Assembly (NCBI GenBank): GCA_023105745.1
Contig: JALGQZ010000009.1
Coordinates: forward strand, 32,912,409 to 32,976,408
Source of the DNA: Austropuccinia psidii
Lineage: Eukaryota > Basidiomycota > Pucciniomycetes > Pucciniales > Sphaerophragmiaceae
Reading direction: 5' to 3'
DNA: 64,000 bases
The notes beneath the pieces are model-generated. The model was not told the origin of the DNA and ran no database searches. It saw only the letters and a program-made list of their open reading frames with translations. The position numbers and the translations under genes were made by a program. Positions 31,667 to 43,582 of this stretch are shown one piece after another. Numbering within the stretch: position 1 is the stretch's first letter; every line of letters begins with the position of its first letter.

Positions 31667-34600
31667 TTGTAAATAACTCTAGAATCAGTAGTCCCATTAA
31701 TAGAAATATTACCCCCACTCAGATTGAACATAATGTTGTCACACCTGAGAGTAGCTTAAACAGTGAGGCACTGTGGTTACAAATGTCTCAATATGCTGAG
31801 CAAACCCAAAAGCGGTTTGCAGAACTTGAAGAAATCCTTGAGAGGATGAAAAAATTAACAGCCTCCATGGATAAAATTGTTAAACCTCTTCAAGAAGGAC
31901 ATGCTCAATTGAGCAAAGCCTCTGAAGAAACCAACAAGAGACTTGATCTAGTCTTTGAAGAACAACACCACAGCAAAAGGGACAGGGATTGACTGGATCA
32001 AGACATAAACAAACTGTTTAATGTCTACCATAGCATGAAGCCCTAAACACAAGGCCATGTTATGGATAATCCATATCACCAAGATTACATCAAACCAGAT
32101 GGCATGGTGATGAATAAGGAAAGATCTCCATCACAATACCAGGATAGCAATAATATGTCTTATTAAGAGAAGGAAGCCTTGAAACAACTTCCTGAGGCCT
32201 CAAGCTGGCACGAACTCTCTGGAACAGGAGAATATGATCATATGGAACTCATAGATTATATTGATGAGCTCTTCATTGATGTACCAAACATACCAGACTA
32301 CTGGATTACTGCTAGACTAAATGCATCATTTAAAGGTCATGCTAGTATATGGTACACAGAAATGAAAGAAATCCATGGCAGAAGAAACTGGCCATGGTGG
32401 AAGAGTCAATTCATCCAAAAGTACAGTAATGGTACTTGGATATGGCAAAAGACCATGTCATTTGACAATGACAAATAATCTGTGGAAAAAGATCCATATG
32501 AGTGGTGTCTTAGACAGTCTAAGAGACTTAAAGCCATTGATCCTCAGATGAACATCCAAATGAGGAATCACAAGCTTCTGACACAACTGCCATGAGAACT
32601 AGAGCATGCAACAAAATGCAGATACAACCAAAATTTCACTTTAGATGAAATTTCTAATACCTTACAAGACATAAGGAAAAGAACTAATATAGGGAAATTT
32701 ACCTCATATAAGAGCAGCGATTACAAAGAGAAACAACCTTTCAGGGTATAATTTAAAGACAAACCCAAAAAAAGGGTGGCAGAAGTGGCAAAGAAGAAGA
32801 ATTCTTGTCACAATTGTGGTTCAACAGACCACTATTCCAACAACTGTCCAAAGGCAAAGAAAAAAGTCTATGCCATTGAGAAAGTCCCAGAGGAGGAATC
32901 CCCAACAGAGGATTCTGAATCAGATTCCATGGGTGATGCCATCAGAGAACCATCTGATGATGACCAAGACCCCAGAGAAGAATTTCTAGTGGAATACCAA
33001 GAGGAAACCCCACTAGAAATTCAGGACATACAGCTGGAATCAGGGATGCCACAGGACACTGCCAACAAAAACTTGTGCAAACAAACACAAGATGCACAAA
33101 CATTCCTGGTCACACCAACCAGAGGAATGGCATATATACATGGAACAGCCACAAAAATGACTGTCTGTATTGAAAATGCTCAACATCCACTGATCATTGA
33201 TAGTGGGGCACACTGCTCCATAGTGGCCAGAAATTATCTGTAAAACCACTTCCCAAATTGGGAAAAACAGCTCTTGCCCACCAAGGCAAGGAGCTTTGAA
33301 AGTGCTTTAGGGAAGCTGACTTCTATTGGGACAATTATCAAAGATATAATTATACCCCACAGGAAGGGTAATATCAGACTCAACCGAGAGTTTGTAGTGC
33401 TTGATGATGCCCACATTCAATTCTTCTTACTGGGAACAGATTACCAAAGGATGTATGGCATAGATATTTACAATAGTAAAAACAGGCACATTACCATAGG
33501 TACCAACAAGGAGAATAAATTTTGACTTGATATATACCAAATCTCTACCCATGATCCACTGGAGGAGTTACTGAATGAATTCAGAGAGGGCCAGCTTAGC
33601 ACTACCCTCATGAGTAAACAAAAACTAAGTTTATTGAAGATGCTGAGGAAGAACAGACCAGCATTTTACATTTGTGAAGAACCACTAGGCAAGATCAAAG
33701 GCCATGATATAGAACTATATCTGGATGTTGAAAGACCTTATCCACTCATGCTCAGGAGACCTCCTTATCCAGCAAGTCTAGAAACCAGGAAAGAAATTGA
33801 AAAACATATCAATAAATTCCTGGACATGGATGTTATCAGAAAGATTTGACACAATGAAATCGTGGAAATAATCACTCCTGTCCCAATCACCTGGCATGAT
33901 GGCAAGTCTAGACTGTGTGGAGACTTCAGGGCTCTGAACAACTACACAAAAGCAGACAGGTACCCTATACCTAGGATACCTCATGCCTTGGATAAACTGG
34001 CAAAAGCCAAATACATAACCAAAATGGATTGTATGAAAGGTTTCCACTAGAATGGAGTTAAGCCAAACTCTATGAAATTGCTCAGAATAATATGCCATAT
34101 GGGGATATATGAGTATACCAGGATGCCATTCAGCATCAAAAATGCACCCGCCCACTTCCAAAGGATGATGGACACAATATTTCAAGAAGAAATATTGGAA
34201 GGTTGGATGGTGGTATATATTGATGATATCATTATATACTCAGAGACATGGGAAGATCATGTTCAATACATAGACAGAGTGCTAAGTAAATTTACACCCA
34301 TCAATCTGAAAATTTCACTGAAGAAGTGTAATTTTGGCCAACAAGACCTACTAGCTCTAGGACATAAAGTCTCAGGTTTTAGTCTGGAAATTGACCAGAA
34401 TAAAGTAACAGCAGTACTGCAAAAGCCAGTACCAAAGAGCATCGAAGAGATGCAATCTTTCCTTGGGTTTGCTAGCTACTATAGAAACCACATCAAGAAT
34501 TTTGCCCACATAACTAGTAGTTTATACAAGTTATGCTCAAATGATGTAGTTTTTGAAATTACCAAGGAAAAGAGGGATTCATATGAGAGGATCAAATATG

Positions 34601-36788
34601 AACTCACAAATGCACCTGTGCTCATCTTGCCTGACTTTTTCCTGCCATTCAAGTTATACATAGATGCAGCATGTAGCCAAGGCTTAGGAGCAGCCCTTCA
34701 CCAAAGACAAATTGTAGATGGTGAACCAAGAGAGGGAGTAATATGTTACATCTCTAGGCAGCTGAAAGATTCAGAAGACAGGTATGGGGCCACCCAGACT
34801 GAATGTCTATGTCTATTCTGGACTCTGCAAAAACTCCATTATTATCTGGAGGGTGCAGTATTTGAAGTCTGAACAGACTGCATAGCCTTGAAGTCTTTAC
34901 TGAACATGAAGGCTACAAATCAACATGTGCTGAGATGGAAAATAGCCATCCAGGAGTATAGAGGGAATATGACCATCATATACAAAGAAGGTAAAATTCA
35001 TACTAATGCAGATGGCGCCTGGATAATGTCAGGAGAAATCCAGCTTATGACCCTGAAGTTGCAGCCAAGATCCCTATCCATTGAATGGAAATAAATAGGA
35101 GGAAGAACTTCAGATTCCCTGAATGGGCACCAGGAAGTGGTACCCTTGACAGTGGAAACACTTATTCAGAACAAACAGAAACTCCCATACTGGGAATAAG
35201 TTCCTCAGAGATTCACGATGAGCTTTTCTGTGCAGTACTGAAGTCTTATGCCAAACAAAAACAGTGTGGAACATTGCTACAACTCCTTCAACAAAAATAC
35301 AGGAGTCTAAAACTGGAATCCCAGCTGGAACAGCCCTGGTTGAGGGCCTATAAGGACAAAAAGTTCTTCCTTGTAGATGGCCTGATTTATCACAGAGAGA
35401 AGCACACAAGTGCGCTCACAGTGGTAGACAGAGAACACATCTCCCTGATCCTGAAGGAATGCCATGACTGCCCCTATATGGGACACATGAGTGAGGATAG
35501 GACCAAAGAGAGGGTAGCAAGCACAGCTTGGTGGCCCAAGTGGGAACAAGAGCTGAGTGAATACATCAGAACTTGTGAAAGATGCCAAAAGGCAAATAGG
35601 AAACATGGGAAGAAGTATTAGTTACTTCAACATATAGAGGAACCCAAACACCAATGGGAAACCATCAATATGGACTGGGTCACAGGACTTGTCCCAGAAG
35701 GCAAAGAAAACTACAATGCCTGCTTAATCATAGTTGATAGGTTCAGCAAGAGTATGAGGTGTCTACCATTCCATAAAGAAGACACAGCCATGGTCACTGC
35801 TCTGTTATTCTGGAATAACATCATATCTACCTGTGGAGCCCCTCAAATCATCATTAGTGATAGGGACCCAAAATTCACATCTGAATTTTGGACCAACGTG
35901 TATGACATTCTTGGCACCAAGCTTGCATTTTTCACAGCCTACCATCCACAAACAGATGGCCTAGCTGAAAGGATGATCCAGACAGTGGAGGACATCCTTA
36001 GAAGGTTCTGTGCCTATGGGATGGAATACAAGTACCATGAGGGATACACCCATGACTGTGTTACCACTCTACCAGCTGTCCAGCTGGCTTATAATACAAG
36101 TCAGCACTCTACCACAGGAAAACCACTTGCACTGGTAAAGAAAGGGTGGAATCCCCTGTTTCCTGTGGATCACTTGAAGAAGAATCTTCTGACCATCCAT
36201 CCCACAGCCAAGGACTTCCATGACATGTGGAAGAGGGCTTGTGAAAAAGCTTCCAAATGAATAGCTGAGGCAAAAGAATGAAATAAGCAGAGGTGGGACA
36301 AGACACACATGGAACCTGACTTTAAGGAAGGGGACCAGGTGCTAGTGTCTACACTAAACTTTAACAATATTAAAGGACCCAAGAAGATGACAGACTCCTT
36401 TGTAGGGCCCTTCACTATCATTAAGTTGATAGGAAAGGATTCAGTGGAAGTCAAACTTACAGAGGAATTTTCCAGGAAGCACCCAGTCTTTCCAGTAATT
36501 TTAGTCAAACCATACTTCCAAACAGTGGAGGACAAATTACCCTCCAGGAGGAGGAACCCCATACCACCAGTGATAGTGGAAGTGGAGGATTCCCCTGGAC
36601 CTGTGAGTAAAATGATCAGGGCCAGGAAAATCAGACTTAATGGGAAGGATCAAAGACAATACTTAGTCAGATTCAAGAACCAAACAGCTGATAAGGACAA
36701 ATGGTTGGCAGAAGATTCCATACCAGATGGGAACCTTAATTTAAGGAAATTCAGAGCCTCTATGAGGACTGAACAGTCTCATCAATGA
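30968..36788 (+). pseudogene. Inner Gypsy B Gag-Pol polyprotein
   Basis: One frame from 30,968 to about 35,020, then another to 36,788, with more than a dozen stops. Order: Gag N-terminus; coiled coil (31,780-31,990); Gag core (GEYDHMELIDYIDELF, near 32,230); an intact CCHC knuckle CHNCGSTDHYSNNC (32,810-32,853); protease IIDSGAHCS (33,193-33,219); RT with an intact YIDD box (near 34,215) and FLGFASYYRNH; RNase H (LYIDAACSQGLG); integrase zinc finger (CERCQKAN, near 35,575) and catalytic core ([26 protein letters not shown]); the GPY/F module (GPFTIIKLIG); and a chromodomain-like tail (QRQYLVRFKN...DKWLAEDSI) ending RASMRTEQSHQ. The tail suggests chromatin-directed integration, as known for chromoviruses. 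Confidence 0.9.
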
Positions 36789-36812
36789 TGAGCCTTTTTT
36801 AGAGCGAGGGTA

Positions 36813-38235
36813 TGTCAGCCTGAGACTCAAAACCAGAGCACAAGCATGACAGCCAAAATACCATGAACCAATGGTATAGCCAAGATACCACCAAAACATC
36901 TAGCTGAGCCAAAGTAGCTCAAAAGGTATCAAAAGAAAGGGGAAACTTATTTATTTCCAAATATACAAGTCCCATCATGATAGGACAAAGAATAACAAAG
37001 TTATTCCTGCTGAAAGCTGTTGCTGAGCATAAACATTAACTTTTACCTCTCATCCAAAAGAGAGAATGAGAGGCTTAACCCCATCAAATAGGTATGCATA
37101 ATGAAGCTCTAAGCCAGGGCTATCCAATGGTACCAGCCAAACTGAGCTAGCACCAATATTACTGAAGTTATGGTCAATTTCAGGCCAAATAGGGGTGAAC
37201 AAAACATTCACCCCTCATCTAACTTCTACGGTTTTAGTGTGGGATACCTGAAGGGGGTATTTTTGGAAAGAGTACAATCAGGGCTATCTGATGGTGTCAT
37301 TCATTTTCTCATATCTCAACTAGAACAAAGGTTATGGGGCAAACAAGCCCAATACAGCTTTTGCCTAAAACATGCATATGTACAAAAAATCTTGTACATG
37401 GGATAACTTTGCCATATTTAATTATAGCTCTATCAAATAAGGTACCATGGTGTAGAGCACACACAGGGCTACACACTGAATCAATTTTGAGGTTAATATC
37501 TCAAGAACTGACAAAGCTATGGCTGTTTTAAGGTCAAAATCCCACATTCTGGCCAATACAGCCTTACCATGGGATAATATCCCATAACCATGATTATGAG
37601 ATGTCAAACAGACAAAGAAGAATTTTTATATTTCAATAACTCATAAGTCAGTCAATACTGGGGTCCCATACAGTTTCTGTACAGTATTCTACATGTCATA
37701 CATGTCAGAAGAAGGCTATGTGGTCCCCAGATAAAAATTTTCACCCTGTATAGGTGAAAACTGCCCAGACGTGGTTTCAAAGCCACATCTGAGCCCAATA
37801 CAGGCTATACAGGACTTTGCAAGCCACAAGCCTGTCTCAGAGAGTGAAAAAATCTTCACTTCCTCTATGTGGAAAGGTCTAGCAGCCGTTCCACCCCATT
37901 TCAGGATAAAAGGAGGGCTTTTCACAGCCAGAAAAGCTTTCCACATACTGCTCTTGAATTCCTACACAGTAAAACTTTCAAAAACAGTTATACCCTTGGA
38001 AAATAAGCAGTTATATTTTAATATTAATTATTGTAGACTTTATTATTGTCATCCAACAGGTAAAGCTGCACCCAGGGCTTTCAACAGCACTCACCACCAC
38101 TATTTTATAATAGTAAAGCCCTTTAAATCTTATTATCAATCAATACCTTAATTTTTAATCTTTTATCATGTGCCACAGTCACAGTTAAAGTTTTAAATAG
38201 CCTAATTACTACTTCTAGATAGACTCAACCTGACA
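36813..38235 (+). repeat. Inner Gypsy B 3' LTR
   Basis: 1,423 bp, preceded by the purine tract AGAGCGAGGGTA and ended by CAACCTGACA, followed by the TTACT duplication and the resumed pol of the outer copy. Confidence 0.9.
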
Positions 38236-38240
38236 TTACT

Positions 38241-41173
38241 GAAGATGCTGAGGAAAAATAGACCAGCATTTGCCATTGGAGAAGAACCATTAGGCAAAAT
38301 CAGAGGCTACAATATAGAGCCATATCTGGATATGGGAAGATCCTATCCACCCATGCTGAGAAGACTTCAATACCCAGAAAGCCTGGAAACTAGGAAGGAA
38401 ATTGAGAAACATATCAATGAGCTCCTAGAAATGGATGTTATCAGGAAGATAGGAAACAATGAAATTGTGGAAATCACCAATTCTGTCCTTATCACCTGTT
38501 GTCATGGAAAATCTAGGTTGTGTGGGGATTTCAGAGCTCTGAATAACTACACAAAAGCTGACAGGTACCCTATACCAAGGATACCTCATGCCCTAGACAA
38601 ACTGGAAAAAGCCAAATACATAACCAAGATGGATTGTATGAAAGGTTTCCACCAGAATGGAGTGAAACCAAACTTCATGAAACTACTAAGAATCATATGC
38701 CATATGGGCATATATGAGTATACCAGGATGCCATTTGGCATCAAAAATGCACCAGCCCACTTCCAAAGGATGATGGACACAATACTTCAAGAAGAGACAT
38801 TGGAAGGCTGGATGTTAGTATATATTGATGACATCTTTATATACTCAGGAACAGGGTAAGACCATTTGCAGTACATAGATAGGCTACTAAGTAAGTGCAC
38901 ACCCATTAATCTGGAATTTCACTTAGAAAGTGCAATTTTGGCCAACAAGAATTACTGGCACTGGGACACAAAGTCTCAGGTCTTAGTCTGGCCACAGACC
39001 AGAACAAAGTAGCAGCAGTACTGCTAAAACCAGTACTAAATAGCATCAAAGAGATGCAATCTTTCCTTGTGCTTTCTTGCTACTACAGGAATCACATCAG
39101 AAATTTTGCCCACATAACTAGTAGTCTATACAGGTTATTTTCAAAAGATGTAGTTTTTGAAATTACCAAGTAAAGAAGGGATGCATATGATGGGATCAAA
39201 CATGAGCTCACTAATGCACCTGTTCTCATCTTGCCTGACTTTGAACCACCATTCAAGTTATACATAGATGCAGCCTGTAGCCAAGGCTTAGGAGCAGCCC
39301 TTAACCAGAGACAAATTGTAGATGGTGAACCAAGAGAGGGAGTAATATGCTACATCTCTATTCAACTGAAAGATTCAGAAGCCAGGAATGGGGCCACCAG
39401 ACTGAATGCCTATGCACAATCTGGGCTCTAGAGAAACTCCACTATTACATGGAGGGTGCAGTCTTTGAAGTCTACACAGACCTCACAGCCTTGAGGTCTT
39501 TACTAAACATGAAGACTACCAATAAGCACATGTTGAGGTGGCAAATAGACATCCATGAGTATAGGGGCAATATTACCAACATATACAAGGAAGGCAAGAG
39601 CCACACCAATGCAGATGGCTACTAGATAATGTCAAAAGCAACCCACCCTATGACCCTGATGTAGCAGCCAAGATTCCTATCCATTTCATGGAAATAGATA
39701 GGAAGAAGAACTACAGATTTTCTGATTGAGCACCAGGAAGTGGTCCCCCAGACAGTGGAAGCACTGTTTTGGAAGAAACAGAAACTCCCATATTGGGAAT
39801 AAGTTCCTCAGAGCTGCATAATGAATTCTTTAGTGAAGTATTAAAGACATATTCCAAACACAGACAGTATAGCATACTGTTGAAACTCCTTCAACAGAAG
39901 TACAGGAGCCCAGAGCTGGAATCCCAGCTAGAGGAACCCTGATTGGGGGACTATAAGGACAACAAATCTTTCCTCATAGATGGCTTTCTCTACCATAGAG
40001 AGAAGCACACAGTTGCATTCACAGTAGTAGACAGGGACCATATATCCCTTGTCCTGCAGGAATTTCATGACTTCCCCTATATGGGACACATGAGTGAAGA
40101 CAGGACCAAAGAAAGGATAGAAAGCACAGTTGGGTGGCCCAAATGGGAACACCATGTCATAAGGAAGACACAGCAATGGATACAGCCTTGTTATTTTGAA
40201 ATAAAATGATATCCACATGTGGAGTCCCAAAGATCATCATTAGTGACAGGGACCCAAAATTCACATCAGAATTTCGGGCCAACCTGTATGAAATTCTAGG
40301 TACAAAACTTTCATTTTCAACAGTTTACGATCCACAAACAGATGGCATAGCTGAAAGGATGATCCAAACCATGAAGGATATCCTTGGAAGGATCTGTGAA
40401 TATGGCATGGAATACAAGGACCATGAGGGATACACTCATGACTGGGTTATCCTTCTACCAGCAGTCCAACTGGCTTACAACACCAGTCAGAATTCTACCG
40501 CAGGGAAATCAACCTCACTGGTAGAAAAAGGGGGGAACCCCCTATTGCCTGTGGATCACCTGAAGAAAAATCTTCTGACTATCCAACCAACAGCCAAAGA
40601 TTTCCATGATATGTGGAAGAGGGCTTGTGATACAGCTGCTAGATGCATAGCTGAGGCAAAAGAATAAAATAAACAAATGTGGGACAAATCTCACATGGAA
40701 CCTGACTTCAAAGAAGGGGACCAGGTGTTAGTGTCCACACTCAACTTCAACAATCTCAAGGGACCAAAGAAGATGCAAGACTCATTTTTAGGGCCCTTAA
40801 CTGTCATTAAGATGATAGGTAAAAATGAAGTGGAGGTGAAACTCACAGAGGAATTTTCTAGAAAGCACACAGTATTCCCAGTGAGTTTTGTTAAGCTATA
40901 CTTCCAGACAGAGGAGGACAAGATCCTCTCTAGGAAGAAAAATCCCACTCCACCAGAAATAGTGTGATGGGAAGACTCCCCCAGCCCTGTGAGGAAAATA
41001 ATCAAGGTCAGGAAGATCAGACTGAATGGTAAAGACCAAAGGCAATACTTGGTCAGATCTAAAACCAGACAGCAGATAAAGACAAATGTATGGCAGAAGA
41101 TGCAATTCCAAATGGGAACATTCAGCAAAGTAAATTAAGGGCCTCTAGGAGGACTGAAAATTCTCATCAATGA
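38241..41173 (+). pseudogene. Outer Gypsy B Pol, 3' half (RT, RNase H, integrase, chromodomain tail)
   Basis: Resumes at LKMLRKNRPAF after the inner element. RT is open to about 38,859 with an intact YIDD (VYIDDIFIY); a frameshift follows near 38,925, then RNase H with many stops (LYIDAACSQGLG near 39,255). In integrase a deletion of roughly 220 bp relative to the inner copy (junction near 40,155) removes part of the zinc finger and the first catalytic Asp region. SDRDPKF and AERMIQT remain. The GPY/F module and the tail ending RTENSHQ are present. It is non-functional. Confidence 0.85.
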
Positions 41174-41197
41174 TGAGCCTTTTTTGGAAGGAGGGTA

Positions 41198-42633
41198 TGT
41201 CAGCCTGTGACTCAAAACCAGAGCACAAGCATGACATCCAAATACCATAAACCAATGGTAAACCAAGATACCACCAAAACATGGCACTGAGCCAAATAAG
41301 CTCAGAATTTATTTAAAGAAAGGGGAAGCCCACCACTTTCCAAATACACAAGTTACACAATAATAGGAAAAAGAATAACAAAGTTATTCCTGCTCAAAGT
41401 TGTTGCTGAGCATAAACCTTAATTTTCACCTCTCATCTGAAATACATAGGAAGAGGTTTAACCTAATCAAATGGGTATTCAAATTGAATCTCTAAGTCAG
41501 GGCTATCCAATGGTACTACCCAAATTGAGCTAGCATTGGAATGACAAGAGGTATGACCAAAATAAGGTCAAAGAAGGCTGAATAAAACATTTACCTCTCA
41601 TCTAACTTCTACAGTTTTAGTGTGAGATACCTAAAGTGGGGTCTTCTTGGAAAGAAGATAATCAGGGCTATCTTATGGTTCCATCCATTTCCCCATGTCT
41701 CATCTAGAACAAAAGTTATAGGGCAAACAAGCTCCATACAGATTTTAAGCAAATCATACATATGTATAAAAACTCTTGTAAATGGCATACCTTTGCCATA
41801 TTAAATGATAACCATATAAAATGAGGTACCATTTTGTAGAAACCATCCAGGGCTAAACAAAGAACTAACTTTTGAGCTTGATATATCAGAAACAGACAAA
41901 GCTATATAAGCTTTAAGGTCAAAATTCCCCAGTTAGACCAATACAGCCTTACTGCGGTATATTCTCCCATAATTATGATTATGAGGTTCCAAACAGACAA
42001 AGAAGCCTGCTTATACTTCAATACCTCATAGTTTGGTCAATAATTGGTTTTTATACAGGTTCTGTACAGCATTCTATGCATCATAAATGTCAGAAGAGGG
42101 CCATTTGGTCCCCAGATAAAAGGTTTCACCCTGTATTGGTGAAAACTACCTAGAGGTGGCTTCAAAACCACATCTGAGCCCAATTCAGGCTATACAGGCC
42201 TTGTGAAAACCACAAGCCAGTCCTTGGAAGTGAAGAATCTTCACTTCCTCTATGTGGAAGGGTCTAGAAACCCCTTTCACCTAATTTTAGGATAAATAGG
42301 GACCTTTTCTACACCAGAAAAGGTTTCATCATCCTGCTATTGAATTGCTAAATAGTACAACTGTAAAAAACAGTTATACTCTTGGAAAATAATCAGGTAT
42401 ACTTCCAATTTTAAGTATTTTAGTCTTTATTATGATAAAACAATTGATAAAGCTGCACCCGGGGCTTTCAACAGCACTCACCACCACTATTTCCCAATAG
42501 TAAAGCCCTGAATATCTTACTATTAACCTTTATCATCATCAATTGAGCTTTTTATAATCCATTTTACCGTGTCACAGTCATACTTTGGTTCTAAATACAT
42601 CTATTATCACCTTTTTATAAGCTCAGCCTGATA
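41198..42633 (+). repeat. Outer Gypsy B 3' LTR
   Basis: 1,436 bp after the purine tract GGAAGGAGGGTA. It ends CAGCCTGATA, then CAAAT and a family A LTR. It shares subfamily variants with 23586-25007. Confidence 0.85.
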
Positions 42634-43401
42634 CAAATGGACTGCTTGTATCAGCATCCAGTTTCAGAAATTTTCCTTGCTGAAACATGCATACAGTCTG
42701 GGTCATCAATACACCCTGTAAACTTCTTTACAGGTTGGAATTACCCAATACAGTTTGGATACACAATCCTAAAGCTGTATGATCACTCAATACCATCACA
42801 CTTCTTGTACAGATCCTGTACAGTGGTACAGGACCTGTATTGGCTAGGCTCAATTCACTAATTAATTGTTCTCATTAAAATTCTCTGTCCTGATCAGGGA
42901 TGGTGATTCTCACATATACCAGCTCCTCTTTCTCCCCCCTGGGGACCTTTCCCCAGTTAATCAATTTAGTTGATTTATTATTTTATAAATATTCTTATCC
43001 TTATTTTGGGTATTATATTTATTAATTTTAAATGACTCTTTGCATTTCCTCTTCTATGCCTCTACAGTATGAGCTGGGTGGCCATGTCCTTATTACCCCT
43101 TCTCTTTCCATTCTTACATGTTGAAACAGTAGACTTGGACTTTTTTGTGGTTGGATTTTTTATTTTATTACTCTTATTATTTTTTGCTGCTTTTGTATAT
43201 TTCTTTCATTAGTAATTTCATTTTATTACCCTCTTGAGTGTATTTCAAATTTACCATATGTTGAGCCCTCTATAAGTAAGTCCCATTTTACTGAGTGCCA
43301 GGCCCTCTTCACTTAGAAGAGCCCCTGTGACATCTTCCAAGTGATTTCCATGATTATTGAGTTCCAGGCCACTATTGTTATTCCCAAGAGCCCCTGTGAT
43401 A
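42634..43401 (+). repeat. Gypsy family A LTR, second copy, 5'-truncated
   Basis: Collinear with 1,736-2,383 plus 7,316-7,345, lacking the first 60-odd bases, which would lie beyond the outer Gypsy B insertion. It contains the intact CCAGGCCCTCTTCACTTAG site in which Copia-1 sits in the first copy. The tail has an extra about 69 bp repeating an LTR-end-like block, so AGAGCCCCTGTGA occurs twice (about 43,317 and 43,387). Confidence 0.72.
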
Positions 43402-43582
43402 GATAAACAACAAAGAAGCAAATATACATCTTGAATCTTGTCCTTTTTGCACTTTTGTTGGTAATTGTAATATTGATAGAACTTACACCAATTGGGAAGA
43501 CACGCTGATGCAAATCAAAGGTAAAATATTCAGTAGTTCTAGTCAAAATATAAACCCTTTGAGTATTATTGAGGCAGCAATA
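43402..43582 (+). pseudogene. Old Gypsy C remnant, protease part
   Basis: Aligns with Gypsy C from about 54,500 to 54,680. The catalytic region is degraded but recognisable (GTCCTTTTTGCACTTTTGTTG against GGTGCTTTTTGCACTTGTGTTG in C). It is cut at TSD CAATA by solo LTR X2 and resumes at 45,167. Confidence 0.65.

Larger units (their letters stand above)
28638..38235 (+). mobile_element. Inner Gypsy B (chromovirus-like), full length
   Basis: A 9,598-bp element inside the pol of outer Gypsy B, with perfect TTACT duplications at 28633-28637 and 38236-38240. LTRs are 28638-30028 and 36813-38235, differing at about 8% of compared positions. It has the candidate primer-binding site, a leader, an upstream exon, ORF-a and gag-pol ending in a chromodomain. 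The coding sequence carries many stops but only one clear frameshift (near 35,015-35,030). Confidence 0.92.
23586..42633 (+). mobile_element. Outer Gypsy B (chromovirus-like), interrupted by inner Gypsy B
   Basis: The 5' LTR is 23586-25007 and the 3' LTR 41198-42633. These two share subfamily-specific variants (CATACATATGTATAAAAACTCTTGTA) that differ from the inner pair, so they belong together. Internal order is gag, protease, RT, RNase H, integrase and chromodomain tail, with numerous stops and frameshifts. Pol is split at 28,637 by the inner copy. The flanks do not match: AGGAC on the left, CAAAT on the right. The right side fits insertion at CAAAT in a family A LTR, so the left end has probably been exchanged. 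Confidence 0.85.

Noticed and set aside
36069..36562. Minus-strand ORFs opposite integrase of inner Gypsy B
   Set aside because: They are shadows of the plus-strand pol frame, with no independent motif.
23586..42633. Interpreting the B LTRs at 23,586, 28,638, 36,813 and 41,198 as two elements in tandem
   Set aside because: Subfamily variants pair the outer two and the inner two, and TTACT duplications plus split pol text show nesting.
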